A DNA stretch of 64,000 nt, taken from NCBI GenBank assembly GCA_021399435.1, contig JAJTUP010000014.1, forward strand, positions 1 to 64,000, given 5' to 3'. The notes beneath the pieces were generated by a model. The model was not told where the DNA came from. It was given only the letters and a program-made list of their open reading frames with translations, and did not search any database. The translations under genes were made by a program, and so were the position numbers. Source of the DNA: Diaporthe sp. PMI_573. Lineage: Eukaryota > Ascomycota > Sordariomycetes > Diaporthales > Diaporthaceae. This document shows positions 35,461 to 46,671 of this stretch, in pieces (positions within the stretch are counted from its first letter, which is position 1; every line of letters starts with the position of its first letter).

Positions 35461-36303
35461 ATGACGCCCAAATTCTTTGTCGTTGCTCGAGTAGTGGGTA
35501 GAGATGGGGCCCTTGAATTGGTAAGTGCAATCACCCGTTTATTAAAACATGCGGGACCATCCCATGCGCTGGTTATCCTCTAGCCTTGGTCAAATACACA
35601 TCTAATCTCTTTGGGTCTACTTCAACAGTGGAGAAAGAGGCTTGTCCATCTGTGCGAGGTTTCCAGAACAGAACCGTACGGGGACTCGTACTATTGGGGC
35701 TATGATTTGGATGGCGAGAAGGATACCCTCTGGGGTCTAGAAGGGTACACACATCCCATCGGTTTCTTTCTGGACCACGTGTCATCCGGCATATTCAAGC
35801 GCGAGATGGCACTCGTCGACAAAGACGAACTTCTACGAACTACCCAGGGCCTCGGAAGCCCAGACTATGACCTCCATCATTACGACCAAGTCGGCGGTTG
35901 TCTAAAGCGGACGGACGACCCTGACTCGGACTCCAAGACTAGCTTTGTTGTAGTCAACCACTACTGGGCGAACGACGAGAGTGGAAGAGACAAGATTCTG
36001 GATTCTCTATCGCGGTTTGCTGCACAAATCCTCGAGAATCAAAATCAAGTCCAAAGCGCGTTGGTTTTGAAGGAATGCAGGGACAAGAACCTAGGTACAT
36101 TATGGTTACGGTCAGTCGAGACGACTCAAGCATCTCTTCCGTTGCCACTAACATCGCATAGGCTGGAGTCAAGCCAAGCTTGGGAGGGCTTGCAAACGTC
36201 AAGCCTTTTCAATTTGTTAACGACTGAAATTCAATCTTTAACCGTATCAATTGAGAGCCATCGTTCCCAATCCTTTAACGGACATCTAGGGCTAAGGGAC
36301 TAG
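35461..36303 (+). CDS. ABM/EthD-like dimeric alpha-beta barrel protein, 227 aa
   Basis: Three exons: 35461-35520, 35629-36110, 36162-36303. I chose the ATG at 35461 because the opening MTPKFFVVARVV and the GTAAGT/CAACAG splice join smoothly into the WRKRLVHLCEV segment; a start inside the second exon (35611) would lose the first beta strand. The second intron is 51 nt with no in-frame stop, so retention would add 17 residues. Features are those of stress-responsive or antibiotic-biosynthesis-monooxygenase-like barrels: short strands rich in aromatic residues (YYWGYDLDGEKDTLW, VNHYWANDESGRDKIL). Such proteins act as cofactor-free oxygenases, cyclases or catabolic helpers. The assignment is structural guesswork from pattern, with moderate certainty. 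Divergently paired with the FAD hydroxylase. Confidence 0.65.
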
Positions 36304-36786
36304 GGTAATCAGTAGGCAAATAGAGCTTGGCAAGTGGTTAAGTACTAGCGTTTGTAATAAACGGGATGAGTTGCTACATGAAGAAACCAGTGAATTTGTG
36401 TAAGTAGGACAGCGATGCTACGAAGTACTGCGTTATTATATTTGGCAATAAGATACGAGGTATGGAAGCAATTTAGTTTCAAGAGGTAAGCCGATAGCAT
36501 CAACGGAAATTGAGATCTTGAGACCACCTTAATCTCATCAATTTAATACATGCCCGAAACTTACTGCTACTCTCTAAGTAGCAAAAATAGTATTTGCAAC
36601 ACAAATACAAAGTCATATAAGTGGTATGTGGTATCACACCTTAGGACAGGGGGTACAGTCAGTCATCTTATCTTTACTAGCATCCTTTAAGTGCCACAAG
36701 ACACTTGCTCCTTAAATATCATCGGCTGCATCTTTGTATGAAACACAAAGCTCTTCCGACAAGCTCATTTTCAACCAACGTGACCA
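36304..36786. other. Intergenic region with no gene
   Basis: Convergent 3' ends of the ABM-like gene and the BVMO. AT-richer, and no supportable frame. Confidence 0.6.
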
Positions 36787-38451
36787 TCAGTATACAGTAA
36801 AACAGGCACCTTCCTTCTCAAATGCTCTATTGATGTGCTTGGTGTATTCCACCAGTCCGCCAAGAAAGTTGAGCATCTCTGCAAGACGAAAGAATATTAG
36901 CATTGATCTCAGATTCTCACGCGTCTGAAACGTACCTTTGGGCTTTCCAGGGATGTTGGTACCCATGTACTCGGACTTGGTCTGAGGCAGCAGGGTCTGG
37001 TCGCCTAGCTGTTTGACGAGGGTATGCCACTCCTGCTCCGCCTCGGGGGTTGCATCGATGTACTGGTGATTCTGCTGTCGAAGGCGAAGGATGGTGTCGG
37101 AAATCCAGTCACCTTGCAGCTCGGCGCACGTCGGACCGTTGCAGAACGAAGTCGGGCCTTGGGGTCCGTACAGGAACATCATGTTTGGAAATCCGGCCGT
37201 CATCATACCAAGCTCGGTATAGGTGCCCTCTTTCCACTTCTCCTGCAGAGACAGATTGCCAATGCCCTTGATATCAATGGAAAGGATGCCGCCGGTGACG
37301 GAATCGAATCCGGTAGCAAAGATCAAAACGTCCAGCTCTCGGAGCTTGCCGTCAGCTGCGACAACTCCCTCGGGCACAACCTTGACGATGGGGTTGGCCT
37401 TGGTGCTGATCAGGTCAACGTTGCCCTGGTTGTAGACTTCGTAGTATCTCTGCTCCAAAGTCGCGCGCTTGGTGCCGAAATAGTAAGGGGGCTTCTCAGG
37501 GGCGAGTAGCTCGGCTACCGCTGGGTTCTTGACTCGGGGGAGGGTCTTCTTACGCCAGAACTCATAGGCATACTTGTTTGCCACAGGGTGACGAATGACG
37601 TCTTGGTAAGTTCCTAGCCAGAACGAGAGTCCCCCCTTGGTCCAAATCTCCTCGAAAAAGGCCTCTCGTTCCTCATCAGAAACCTCGACAGCCGACTTGG
37701 GGCTGAACTCGGAGTCGATACCAGCAAACTTGGACTTGCGGACCTTAAAGATCTGAGTATACTGAGCTTTTATCTGGTCCTTGTCACCTAGAGGCGTCTG
37801 ACGCATGGGGAGGGCATAAGTCGGACTGCGCTGAAAGACGGTCATGTGGGCGACTTCTGGGGCCACGTCCTGGATGACTTGCAAACCGCTGGAGCCATTG
37901 CCGATGATTCCTACACGCTTCCCCTTGAAGTCGATGCCTTGTTGTGGCCACCTCGAGGTATGACAGGAGACACCCGCGAAAGTCTCGACGCCTGGGATGG
38001 CAGGGATGTAGGGCTTGGCAGCAAAACCAGTGCACAAGATGAAGTATCGTGCAGTGCGATTGACGCCGGCGTTGTCGAGGACGTTCCAGTAGTTGCCGGT
38101 CTGGTTGAAGTCGGCCGCCACCACACGGGTGTTGAAGAGAATATCCTTCTTCAAACCCAGCTTCGACTCGACATGGTCAAAGTACCGTCGCAGCTCGTCC
38201 CGGCCGGGATACTTCTCTGACCAGGTCCAGTCTTGCCAGAGCTTCTGATCAGAGAACTCGTAGAGCGGCACGGGAGTGTCAACTCGAGCACCTCGGTAGC
38301 AGTTCCAGAACCAGACGCCGCCCAGATCACCGGCGTCATCAATGGCTAAGCACTTGAGACCAGCTGCTCTAAGCTTTTGCAAGACGTAACATCCGCCAAA
38401 ACCGCTCCCGACGATTATGGCATCGTACTCGGGACAAGGAGAAGAACCCAT
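36787..38451 (-). CDS. Baeyer-Villiger monooxygenase (flavin), 535 aa
   Basis: The main frame opens at ATG 38451. Two Rossmann motifs, GSGFGG (15-20, FAD) and GNGSSG (184-189, NADPH), flank the BVMO fingerprint FAGVSCHTSRWP (158-169); the ATGFD motif follows in the C-terminal half (LIFATGFDSVTGG). A 57-nt intron (36879-36935, GTACGT...TTGCAG) contains no stop and is a multiple of three, so the unspliced frame also stays open. Removing it gives the conserved ending NIPGKPK joined to EMLNFLGGLVEY. BVMOs insert oxygen next to a ketone to give esters or lactones; in fungal meroterpenoid and polyketide clusters they expand or open rings. Divergent from the first SnoaL-like gene (535 bp). Confidence 0.95.
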   Translation of the reverse strand: MGSSPCPEYDAIIVGSGFGGCYVLQKLRAAGLKCLAIDDAGDLGGVWFWNCYRGARVDTPVPLYEFSDQKLWQDWTWSEKYPGRDELRRYFDHVESKLGLKKDILFNTRVVAADFNQTGNYWNVLDNAGVNRTARYFILCTGFAAKPYIPAIPGVETFAGVSCHTSRWPQQGIDFKGKRVGIIGNGSSGLQVIQDVAPEVAHMTVFQRSPTYALPMRQTPLGDKDQIKAQYTQIFKVRKSKFAGIDSEFSPKSAVEVSDEEREAFFEEIWTKGGLSFWLGTYQDVIRHPVANKYAYEFWRKKTLPRVKNPAVAELLAPEKPPYYFGTKRATLEQRYYEVYNQGNVDLISTKANPIVKVVPEGVVAADGKLRELDVLIFATGFDSVTGGILSIDIKGIGNLSLQEKWKEGTYTELGMMTAGFPNMMFLYGPQGPTSFCNGPTCAELQGDWISDTILRLRQQNHQYIDATPEAEQEWHTLVKQLGDQTLLPQTKSEYMGTNIPGKPKGTFQTRENLRSMLIFFRLAEMLNFLGGLVEYTKHINRAFEKEGACFTVY

Positions 38452-38986
38452 GGCTAGAACTGAAGTTATATTTCTGATTCAAAGATGAGGAAAGGTGTGC
38501 AGAAGATCGCCTCGCTGACGGGGAAGAAAGTAAGCCCATAATATAGACGCGTACAAACACGCATCTAAGCAAGCGAAGCTAGAGGCAGTATACCAGCGCC
38601 CTGTCGTCTCCAGGTCCGGTGTCATTGCCATCGTGAAAGGTGTGGCTGATGATATGATCGGACGAATTCCAACCTTCGGGTTAATCTCCAGCATTGACCC
38701 GACCGAACCCAAGAGCGGGACTACAGGCCCCCGGGTGAATCATCGTAGTGGCCTCGCGCGAAACGTCCCGGCTCAAGTGCATCAACACGGCCGGTCATTT
38801 GCCCGGATCTTATCGTTCGACCAAGCGCACGAAAAGGGACCGGGGTATCGTGGCACTAATACTTAAATCGCATACCCAATGGACATGTTCAACGTCCAGC
38901 ACTCACCCTTCGCTTCATCCCATTCACCTTGTAACAGGCCGCACTTTTCAGACCCCACAGAACCACTTCAGCACATACTGCTCAGA

Positions 38987-39672
38987 ATGGACAAGAACGG
39001 ATTTGTCAAGGACGATGTTAGTGCTTGATTCTGCCGTCAGTGAAGCACGAATGCTGATCCACCACCAGGCCGCTTATAGCGATGCCAGCAAATCCTTGAC
39101 TTTTTTGCACATGCCACCAACAAAGGTAGGAAAAACGGTCGGATCCGTTCACTTTTGAGTCCTGCTAACATTTCTTCCTCAAGTACCATGACCCAAGCCT
39201 TGCGAAAGAAGAGCAAGAGGTCACGGACCAGCTCTATCGCGGCTGGCTGCACTATTGGAACCACGAGTCGCGCGCTGACTTTGCCAATGGGATGAACGAA
39301 GCTCGTCGCTTCTATGACTTTGATGACATGCTCAGCTATGATATGTTTGGCAACACCATCCGAGGGAGCTTCAAAGAACACTTTGAAAGTATCTTCCCCT
39401 ACTGGAACGACGGATACATGGAATACAAGGACTTTGAGGTCACTGCCCTGTCCAAGCAGTATGCCTTCTCGACTATGATCCAACATACCTGGGGTACTGC
39501 TGGTGGAGTCCCATTTGACACGGCTTTCAGGCGTACGGGGATCTCCAAGAAGAACAGCAAGGGGGAATGGAAATGGATTCATGAGCACCTCAGTTTCCCT
39601 ACAAACATGCAATCGAAGGAGGCTGACTTCACGGCATCGCTCGACCCGCTCAAAGCGACCAAGCTGGCATGA
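38987..39672 (+). CDS. SnoaL/NTF2-like protein 1, 191 aa
   Basis: Exons 38987-39016, 39069-39125 and 39184-39672, with short GT-AG introns (the second has a GCTAAC branch site). A downstream ATG at 39015 in an unspliced first exon is an alternative start. The body (YHDPSLAKEEQE, RGWLHYWNHES, YDMFGNTIRGSFKEHFES, WKWIHEHLSFPTNM) is a cone-shaped NTF2 fold of the SnoaL_3 type and is a clear paralog of the protein at 47597-48280. Members of this superfamily act as cyclases, isomerases or dehydratases on polyketide and terpenoid intermediates. The actual reaction is unknown. Divergent from the BVMO, so co-regulation is likely. Confidence 0.8.
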
Positions 39673-40070
39673 ATAATGCTGGTTAAGATGGGGACATAGC
39701 TCGGTAGCATAAGTACCATGTGTAGTAGTATTCGTCGCGTTGGATAGTACAATAATAAACTCCAGCTCCCGGGTAGAAGTTAAGACAAGACTGCATCCAA
39801 CACACAGCAGTGATTTGAAGCCTCGTGGCAGTCGAAGCCTCGTGGCAGTCGAAGCTCTATTCTCTGATGAAGTCAACTTGGCTGGGCAGTCTTGTGGAAA
39901 TATGGATGTGCGAGGGTCCAGGCGAAAAGCGAGAGCTGGCGTAGTAAGATGGATCTGTCGATTATCAGTTACTGAACCAATGTTTGGATATTCTAGTACT
40001 CGCCATGGACCATGACAGACAGAAAGGGGGCAGTGATGGGTCCTTGAAGCCCAGTATCAACCCTGTGGCA
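39673..40070. other. Convergent 3' region between SnoaL-like 1 and regulator 1
   Basis: About 400 bp, with a short direct repeat of GAAGCCTCGTGGCAGTC at 39819-39853 (two tandem copies). No gene. Confidence 0.5.
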
Positions 40071-42935
40071 TCACCGGGCTTTTGGTATAAACTCGGACGC
40101 AAAATGATCAAGCCCGTTGCTCGAGTCGCCGGCTGCTTGTGAGTACTCTGTAGTTTCCGGAGCCGGAACACGAGGGAAAAACAGATATGGGTGGCACTCC
40201 AAGGACAAGTCCTCAAGTTCGCCTGAACGTTCTGGCAGAATGCTGAGCCAATCAGTCGTCGTGGGCGATGATGAGGCAGACTGAGGCTTTCCCTCGGCCG
40301 ATAGGCCCTCAAGGCCCGTCAGAAATGCTGCCGGGTCGTATAAATCGGGCATGAAATCGATCGACGTGAGCAGATCACTGGCCATACGCTCTGTTATCCT
40401 CCCCTCAAAACTATTACTCCCATCGACCAGGGCGGATTTCGGCGTGCCCTTATCCCATCTGAGTCTGGCAGTTCGTTGATTCTCCATGGAACAGGCCTCC
40501 ATCTGTGCCATCAGGTCCCTCCGGTGCCTCAAGCGCCTCTCCAGGGAGTCCACGTTCTGCAGCAGTGTGAGGGGTGTGCCCCAGAAGAGCGAGTACCGCT
40601 GGCAGGTAAGACGAAGTAGTGAAAACTTGGATACGGCCTCGTCTTCCTTACCAAGGGCGTAGACTTTGCGGAGGATCTGGAGCGACGCGGCCAACCAGAC
40701 CGTACTGGCAAGGAACGGATTCAGCCATTTGACATGCCATTCGGGCACATTCTTCAAGACGAATAATATGTTGTCGGCCGCTTCCAGACAGTTTCGCAGG
40801 CCTTCGCAGTTGGATATGCTCCCTGACGGCGGGTCCGGTGCTGATGTCCAGCCGAATGGCGGATTGGGAGGATTCTCTGTGAACAGGGTACCCGAGGTGA
40901 TCTCGCCAAAGGCGTAATGGTGAAAGATCTGGAAGCGTGCCAGCTGTGTCATGAGGAATATCGAGTAGCGAGACACGTCCAGGGACATCTCTTGGGCAGG
41001 CGCTGACCCCGAATCCGGTGCCTGAACCCCGTCGGCACTGGAGAACAGCCTCCCTCCCTTGTAGGCGAGGGCATCCGGCATGGCGGAGACGGTCTGTTGG
41101 AGTGCATGGCTGAGGAAGTAGAGTTGTTTGTTGCCGACGACCGGGGACTTCTTGCGGAACACGTTGTAAAAGTACTGCTGGAGGTCTGTCGTCTCGTCCT
41201 GGCCGCGCCATTCCGAACGGATCCCTTGCAGAGTACCGCGCGCCAGGGTCTGGGCGTCCCGCATGATGGAAGATAGGACGATGAACCATGCTGTCGGGCT
41301 CTGATTGTCGCATTTCTTCAGCTTCTTCCATCTTTCGCCGGGCTGCATATCAAGAAAACTACTCTGGCAGTATATATTGCTAAACCAGGAGCCATCGTGG
41401 ATCGGGAGGTAGGTTTCGTTCATTGACCAGTCGATGGCGAGGGGACACCTCCGTATGGTTGAGGCAAAGACATCCATCTCCCAGATGGACCACCAGCAGC
41501 GCCGCTGTTCCTCCTTGCTCACCCATTGCCGGATGTCGCTCTCGTTGTTTGGGGGCACGGTTGCGGCCCCGTAGTCGATGAGGTTCAGGTGCTGCTCATA
41601 CGCAACCCGAACGCAAGAGCCCAGCAATCGCCAGCCTTTGCCACGAACCCCCCGGATCAGCTCATTAAAGGTACAGAGCACCATAGCTTGCAGGACAGCA
41701 AGTGAGGGAGCCTCATCGTCAGCATCTTTGAGGGCGTCCTCTACAGCTTTGGTGGCCATTCGGTGGAATTGGTCAGACGACGGCAAGCCGACCGGGTCAG
41801 GATGACTCGCCTCGGGACACGCGGGATAGAACTTGATTGAGATGGAAAACATGGAAGCGAGCAGAGCAACCAAGGGAGCCAGTGTTGTTATACCTTGGAT
41901 CTTTGCCCCGAAGGTCGGGCGGTGAAATAAGGAGAAAGCCGTCATGTTGTCAAGATACAAATCAGTTCTGGAGTAACGGAGTCAGCTTGTGCGTGGAGAC
42001 GCATCCGTAGGTGAGGTGATGATTTACAACGCTTGGAGGTCGCTGACGGAGATACTCATGGTTTCGCAGGCCTGGTCAATTAGCCTCTGGGCTCCAACGA
42101 GATTGATGAAGAAGCCGTCGGACAAGACTGGCGCTGCTCGTGACAGAGGCTGATGGCGCGACTCATGAGTGGGGTGGATGAGAGAGGAGAGGCTGATGGC
42201 GCGGACAAAGTTTGTCGCGGCCAGCTCGGAAGAATCCGACAAGTCTGTGGGCTCACCGTCCGGGTCCGTGGAGATGGGTGACGTTGGCAAGGACGCAAGG
42301 TCATCAAGACCAACATTGCTCAGAATTGTTTCTGGCCTGGGCGGAGGCAGGATCGGGTGGCTGCCTGTCGAATCTGGCGGGGCCTGCGACCTTTGGTCGT
42401 ACTTGCTGGACACGATAACGCTGTCGCCGTCCTTTTGCCGCTTGCGATGGCCCCTGTCTTGGCTGTGGCGGCCGCGATTCCGGGGTCGTCTCCGCTCGTG
42501 GAGGCGTGAGCCTGGGGGAAGCAGAGCCATCAGCAATGGGACTACTGAGTAGAGTGCATCGAGGCTGGAGTAGTGTATCTTGCGGCCTACAGTCCTGTTC
42601 TTGCTACGTACCGAGCTTCGGCCCAGGCTTCATTCTCTTTGATGGGTAGAGGCAAGATTGCGCCGTTCTATCGCAGGGACCGCAGGTGGGCAAGACGCGG
42701 TCGCTTCATCACCGGTAATCAGCGAGGACACAAGATGAGCTCGATGCTCTTAATCTGCTCCCTTACCACTTCGTCTTCCGTCTGTATGGAATTAGCCCCG
42801 ACATTTCCCAAGTGGCATACACGATCCGCAGGTGCTTTACCTCTTGCATAGACTGCAGGCGAGCTCAGATTTGCTGCTCTGGGAACTGTAGTCTGAAGCT
42901 GGCATTTGCGGTCGCCTTTCTTCGCCGCCGGCCAT
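40071..42935 (-). CDS. Zn2Cys6 transcription factor 1, 860 aa
   Basis: Five exons (minus): 42841-42935, 42767-42781, 42612-42703, 42028-42511, 40071-41967; introns of 59, 63, 100 and 60 nt. The second exon is only 15 nt and supplies the RRKTK core of the zinc cluster. Spliced, the cluster has Cys27, 30, 37, 44, 47 and 54 in C-x2-C-x6-C-x6-C-x2-C-x6-C, followed by the linker PSKRMKPGPKLG. The exon lengths sum to 2583 nt. The middle is a fungal-specific TF domain (FHRPTFG, RGKGWRLLGSCVRVAYE, RRCWWSIWEMDVFASTIRRC). An in-frame stop lies just upstream of the ATG. Paralog of the factor at 56443-59156. Predicted nuclear pathway-specific activator of this cluster (inference from position). Confidence 0.9.
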
Positions 42936-43769
42936 CGTGTCAAGTCAATGAGGCCAAGCCAACGGGATGAGGAGGATGTTGGTAAGGTTGAAGAAACCGC
43001 AGTTTGCCGCCGAATAGACTTGGGACCACCTGGGAGGGCCTTGAGCCAGCATGAATCAGAACACAGTGTTTCATTGCGGGGAACCCTGCTCCTCTGCCGG
43101 CGTCGCGAAATCAAGTCTCGAGCGTTCATTGGGGAAACGAAATGCAACGTGAACTGAATGTGTTTGCCTCCTGGGGGACAAAATACCGGGGCATGGCTCT
43201 AGCTGACAAACTGATGGTTATGCACTCAGGGCTATTCCCGAGATCGACCGCCGGCCTGATTTCGGGATATTATAGTACTCTTTTTCTAGTTAAGCGTACA
43301 TTTCAAGTGCAACGCTGTGCTCTGCAACTTCGATGCGGTGGCCAATGCTACAAGTTAGTCTTGTTGCTGTTATCCTGTACCGGTACTTGAGTTTGCGACA
43401 TGGTATAAGATCCACAAAGACCTCAAGCATTGACATTATCCTCACTCACCTCAAGCAACATGGTTCTCGAATCAAATACAGAGGCACAAGTTCCAACCAC
43501 GCCGTACAAGTCTCGAGTCTCTGGGAGAGTCAAGACTATCAACATTATCGTATTCAGATCTTTCCGAGAGAAACACATCTGGACCTTGTGTTGTCCGCAC
43601 ACGCGGCGCTTAATGAATGAATTGATCTTCTTCTCTCTCTAGCTACAGAAGGAGCGGAAAACTAGGTCTTATATAGACCTAGCTGACAGGGGTCGTAATG
43701 ACCACAGAACCTTCTAGAGACAACTAGGTTGTTTCCTCCAACACCTTGTCTTGCTGACCATGATGACAA
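42936..43769. other. Intergenic region between regulator 1 and MFS pseudogene 1
   Basis: Divergent arrangement. Frames of 70-95 codons exist at 43142-43642 but overlap each other on the same strand and have no recognisable family. The missing upstream part of the transporter is not here. Confidence 0.5.
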
Positions 43770-44904
43770 CAGACAATCTTGGTAGCGGGCTTGGGGGGCT
43801 TTGTGTTTGGGTATGCCAACAACGCTACTGCCGGAGTCTCCTCGATGGCTCTGTGAGGTTGGCCGATATCCCGAGGCATGGGTGATCATCAAACGTCTCC
43901 ACCAGCACAAAGACGACCCTGACGACCAGCTGGCGACCGCAGAGATGGCCCAGATCAAGACTCAGATGGAGGTCGAGAGGTCTTTGCCTGTGGGGTATGC
44001 GCACATATTCAGCACACCAGCCCTCCGCCATCGAGCTATCTGCTCTATATTGATATGGATCATGGGACAATCCACGGGCATCTTGGTCGTCGCTAACTTG
44101 ACCCCTGTTCTGTTCAGAAAGCTCGACTTCTCACTGGTTTTGCAACTCAGGCTCTCCATCGTTTGGGCGCTTTGCGCTCTACTTGGATGCTATATCAATG
44201 CAGCCTTTGTGGATCGAATCGGTACCGTAGAGTCAAGCTTCTGGGTGAGTATTCCAACGCCGTTGAGATGCGATTTCTGTCATTTATCCATGCAGACCTA
44301 ATCTACTACAGCATGGTGCTAACCTTTCTCGTCTAGTTGGGGGTGGTTTCCTCTGCAGTATCATGCTTGTATTCGAAGCCGTCCTGCAGAGGTACTACCT
44401 GGGCTCAAGCTACGCAGCGGGCACCAACGCCGCTGTGGCCTTCTTCTTCCTTTTCATCTTCGTGTACGGCTGCACAGTGGACTGCGCGGCCTACATCTAC
44501 ATATCTGAAATCTGGCCCACCCATCTCCGAAGTTAGGGCAACACCATTGGTATCATCACCTTCTTTAGCTGCGCGATTGCATACACGAGCCCGGCAACGC
44601 TAGCATTCGAAACCATCAGCTGGAAGTACTATCTGGTCATGTTTTCTATCTGCAGCCTGTCAGCCACCATTATGGTCTTTGTCTGCCCCGAGGTGAGTCC
44701 TGCATCCGTTGGCTTGGACAGTGGTGCGGTCGGTGAAATGATTGCTGACACGCGCATTCATAGACCGCAAAGCTTTCCCTGGAAGAGATCAACGCTAAAT
44801 TCGGTGAGTCGGTCGCTGCTGATGCTCCGGTGATGAGTGACGAACCCAAAATAGACACTATCGACATTGGACGCGAGACTAGAATCGAACGTGTCAAGGA
44901 GTGA
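43770..44904 (+). pseudogene. MFS sugar-transporter-like pseudogene 1
   Basis: A first-helix remnant, LVAGLGGFVFGYANNA (about 43780-43830), runs directly, in a different frame, into LLPESPRWL of the central loop. Helices 2-6 (about 150-170 residues compared with the paralog at 53850-55721) are deleted. The second half follows with introns (RHRAICSILIWIMGQSTG, VDRIG, ISEIWPTHLRS) and has an in-frame TAG at 44534-44536 where the paralog reads SQG, a CAG-to-TAG change. The last exons give TAKLSLEEINAKFGE and a tail ending at 44904. The sugar-porter PESPRWL and EIWPTHLR motifs identify the family. It cannot encode a working transporter. Confidence 0.85.
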
Positions 44905-45612
44905 TGACGAGCCTATCCACCACCAACTGTACCTTCGCTACCTGTTACCTCCTTAGTTACTGGTATGTGAGAACGCTGTGCACTATTTCACATTCGGATA
45001 AAACAAAGACTCATCGATACAACGTTGGACCTTGTCGTTGGGGGACGAAATGAATATCAAGCTATTTTTCACTGCCACAAAGAGTCGAGTTCCCTGTGAC
45101 TGGCGTGATGATGCTTCGGTTTTCTAAGAACATGGAGCAGAGAAACATTGCTTGGAATATAACTGCGGCTTCAACCCTGAGCTACCGCCGATTGTACAGG
45201 CTTGGCGCGGTGGCGTCTCGTGGCTTGTTGGTTGAGCTTGGCTTATGTTGCTGGACTTCCGGGACGACGTTCCCGAGAGGTCGTGTGGCATGTTGTCAGC
45301 AATTTGTCACCCGAATTATGAGATTGAGCAAAGTAGTCTCGCCAACTGAAGTCGTTGTGCATATCAGCTTCTGGATACATGAGTAGATTTGCTTTGCTAA
45401 CTGACTGGCGTCGTCGTTTAAGATCTGACAAGCGGAGTAATCACTGTTTGGGAATTTGTAGAATTAGGCAGAGGACGTAGTTATTCAGATGGTTAGCTGA
45501 ATGAAGCCGTCATGTTCCAAGTCTTGTCATTGCCAGACAAATAACTTGGATACGATAGCACATATATGCCGACCAAGAAAGCTCGACGTTCGTCCCTGTC
45601 TGTATTATGTGT
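44905..45612. other. Intergenic region with no gene
   Basis: 3' ends of MFS pseudogene 1 and SDR 1 converge here. Frames present are short and unconvincing. Confidence 0.55.
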
Positions 45613-46671
45613 CTAGCACGCCAGGTAACCTCCATCCACATTCCAGTGTGCTGATTCTTTGTGCTTAGCTACGGAAAAGCCGAAGAGTATATGGAACTTA
45701 CCTCCAGTCACATATGAAGCGTCGTCACTGAGAAGAAAGCACAATACGTTTGCCACTTCTTCAGCTTTCCCCATTCTCCCAAGCAGTGTGTCCTTAGATA
45801 GCATATCAGAGTCAAACAGCCCCAGAGCCTCGCCGTCTCGGAATATCTTGGTGTCGATAGGTCCACTCACGCAGCTGTTAGCAGAGTGTTGAGACCAATG
45901 TGAGGATTCAAATGGGAAGAACTTACGGGAGAAGAGCATTAATGCGGATACCTTTCTTTGCATACTCACCAGCCACGGACTCTGTTAGACCGATGGCTGC
46001 GAACTTACTGGTGGAATAGGCGGCGTTGTGGGGCAGACCCCGTCTGCCAGAGGTACTGGCCACGTTGACAATGGAACCTCCAGGCTGAGCGAGGCGCGGG
46101 AGTTGAGCTCGCATGCAGGACATGACGCCATTTACGTTGACGCCCATGGTCCTATCCCAGTCCACTTGATCCTGTCACAGTCAACACTGTATCACATCGC
46201 CCTCGCCAGGCAGAGCCATGCGCTCGTACAATAGACTCGACCGTGGTATCGCCCGTTCCACCAGCCACTCCGGCTACATTGGCAGCACCGTCTAGCCTAC
46301 CGAACTTCTGGTACGCTTCTTGGACCCATGCCTCGACATCGGCCTGAATGCTGACGTCAATTTTGGTGATCAAGACGTTTTCGAGCCCTAATCGCCTGCC
46401 TGGATAACTAGAGTGTCACAAAGTTTGTCTCCGGACCACTGGCCGACGCCATCACGAGTAGACTTACACTCTTCCGCTGTATCTTTGAGGCCCTCGTGGT
46501 TAATATCACTGAGTGCAAGGCCCGACGCCTGCTTGGACGCTAGTTGAAGCGCCGTAGCACGGCCGATCCCCTAAGGATTCAACATAATCAGCCCACAATC
46601 CGGTGGTGTGTTGAACGAATGAAGCTCACCGATGCCGCCCCTGTGATGCAGTAGAATTTGTTCTTGAACAT
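45613..46671 (-). CDS. Short-chain dehydrogenase/reductase 1, 253 aa
   Basis: Six exons (minus): 46630-46671, 46468-46570, 46230-46399, 45927-46171, 45702-45865, 45613-45650; their lengths sum to 762 nt. The cofactor motif TGAASGIG (10-17) is split by the first intron. An aspartate at the end of beta-2 (SDIN) favours NAD(H). The active site has Ser144 (NVASTSG) and Tyr157-x3-Lys161 (YSTSK). It ends VDGGYLAC. A classical SDR oxidising or reducing a hydroxyl/keto group. No defects seen. SDR 2 belongs to a different subfamily, so these two are not recent duplicates. Confidence 0.9.

Noticed and set aside
43142..43642. Small plus-strand genes between regulator 1 and MFS 1
   Set aside because: Overlapping frames of 70-95 codons with no recognisable domain, no splice logic and no counterpart in the paralogous module.
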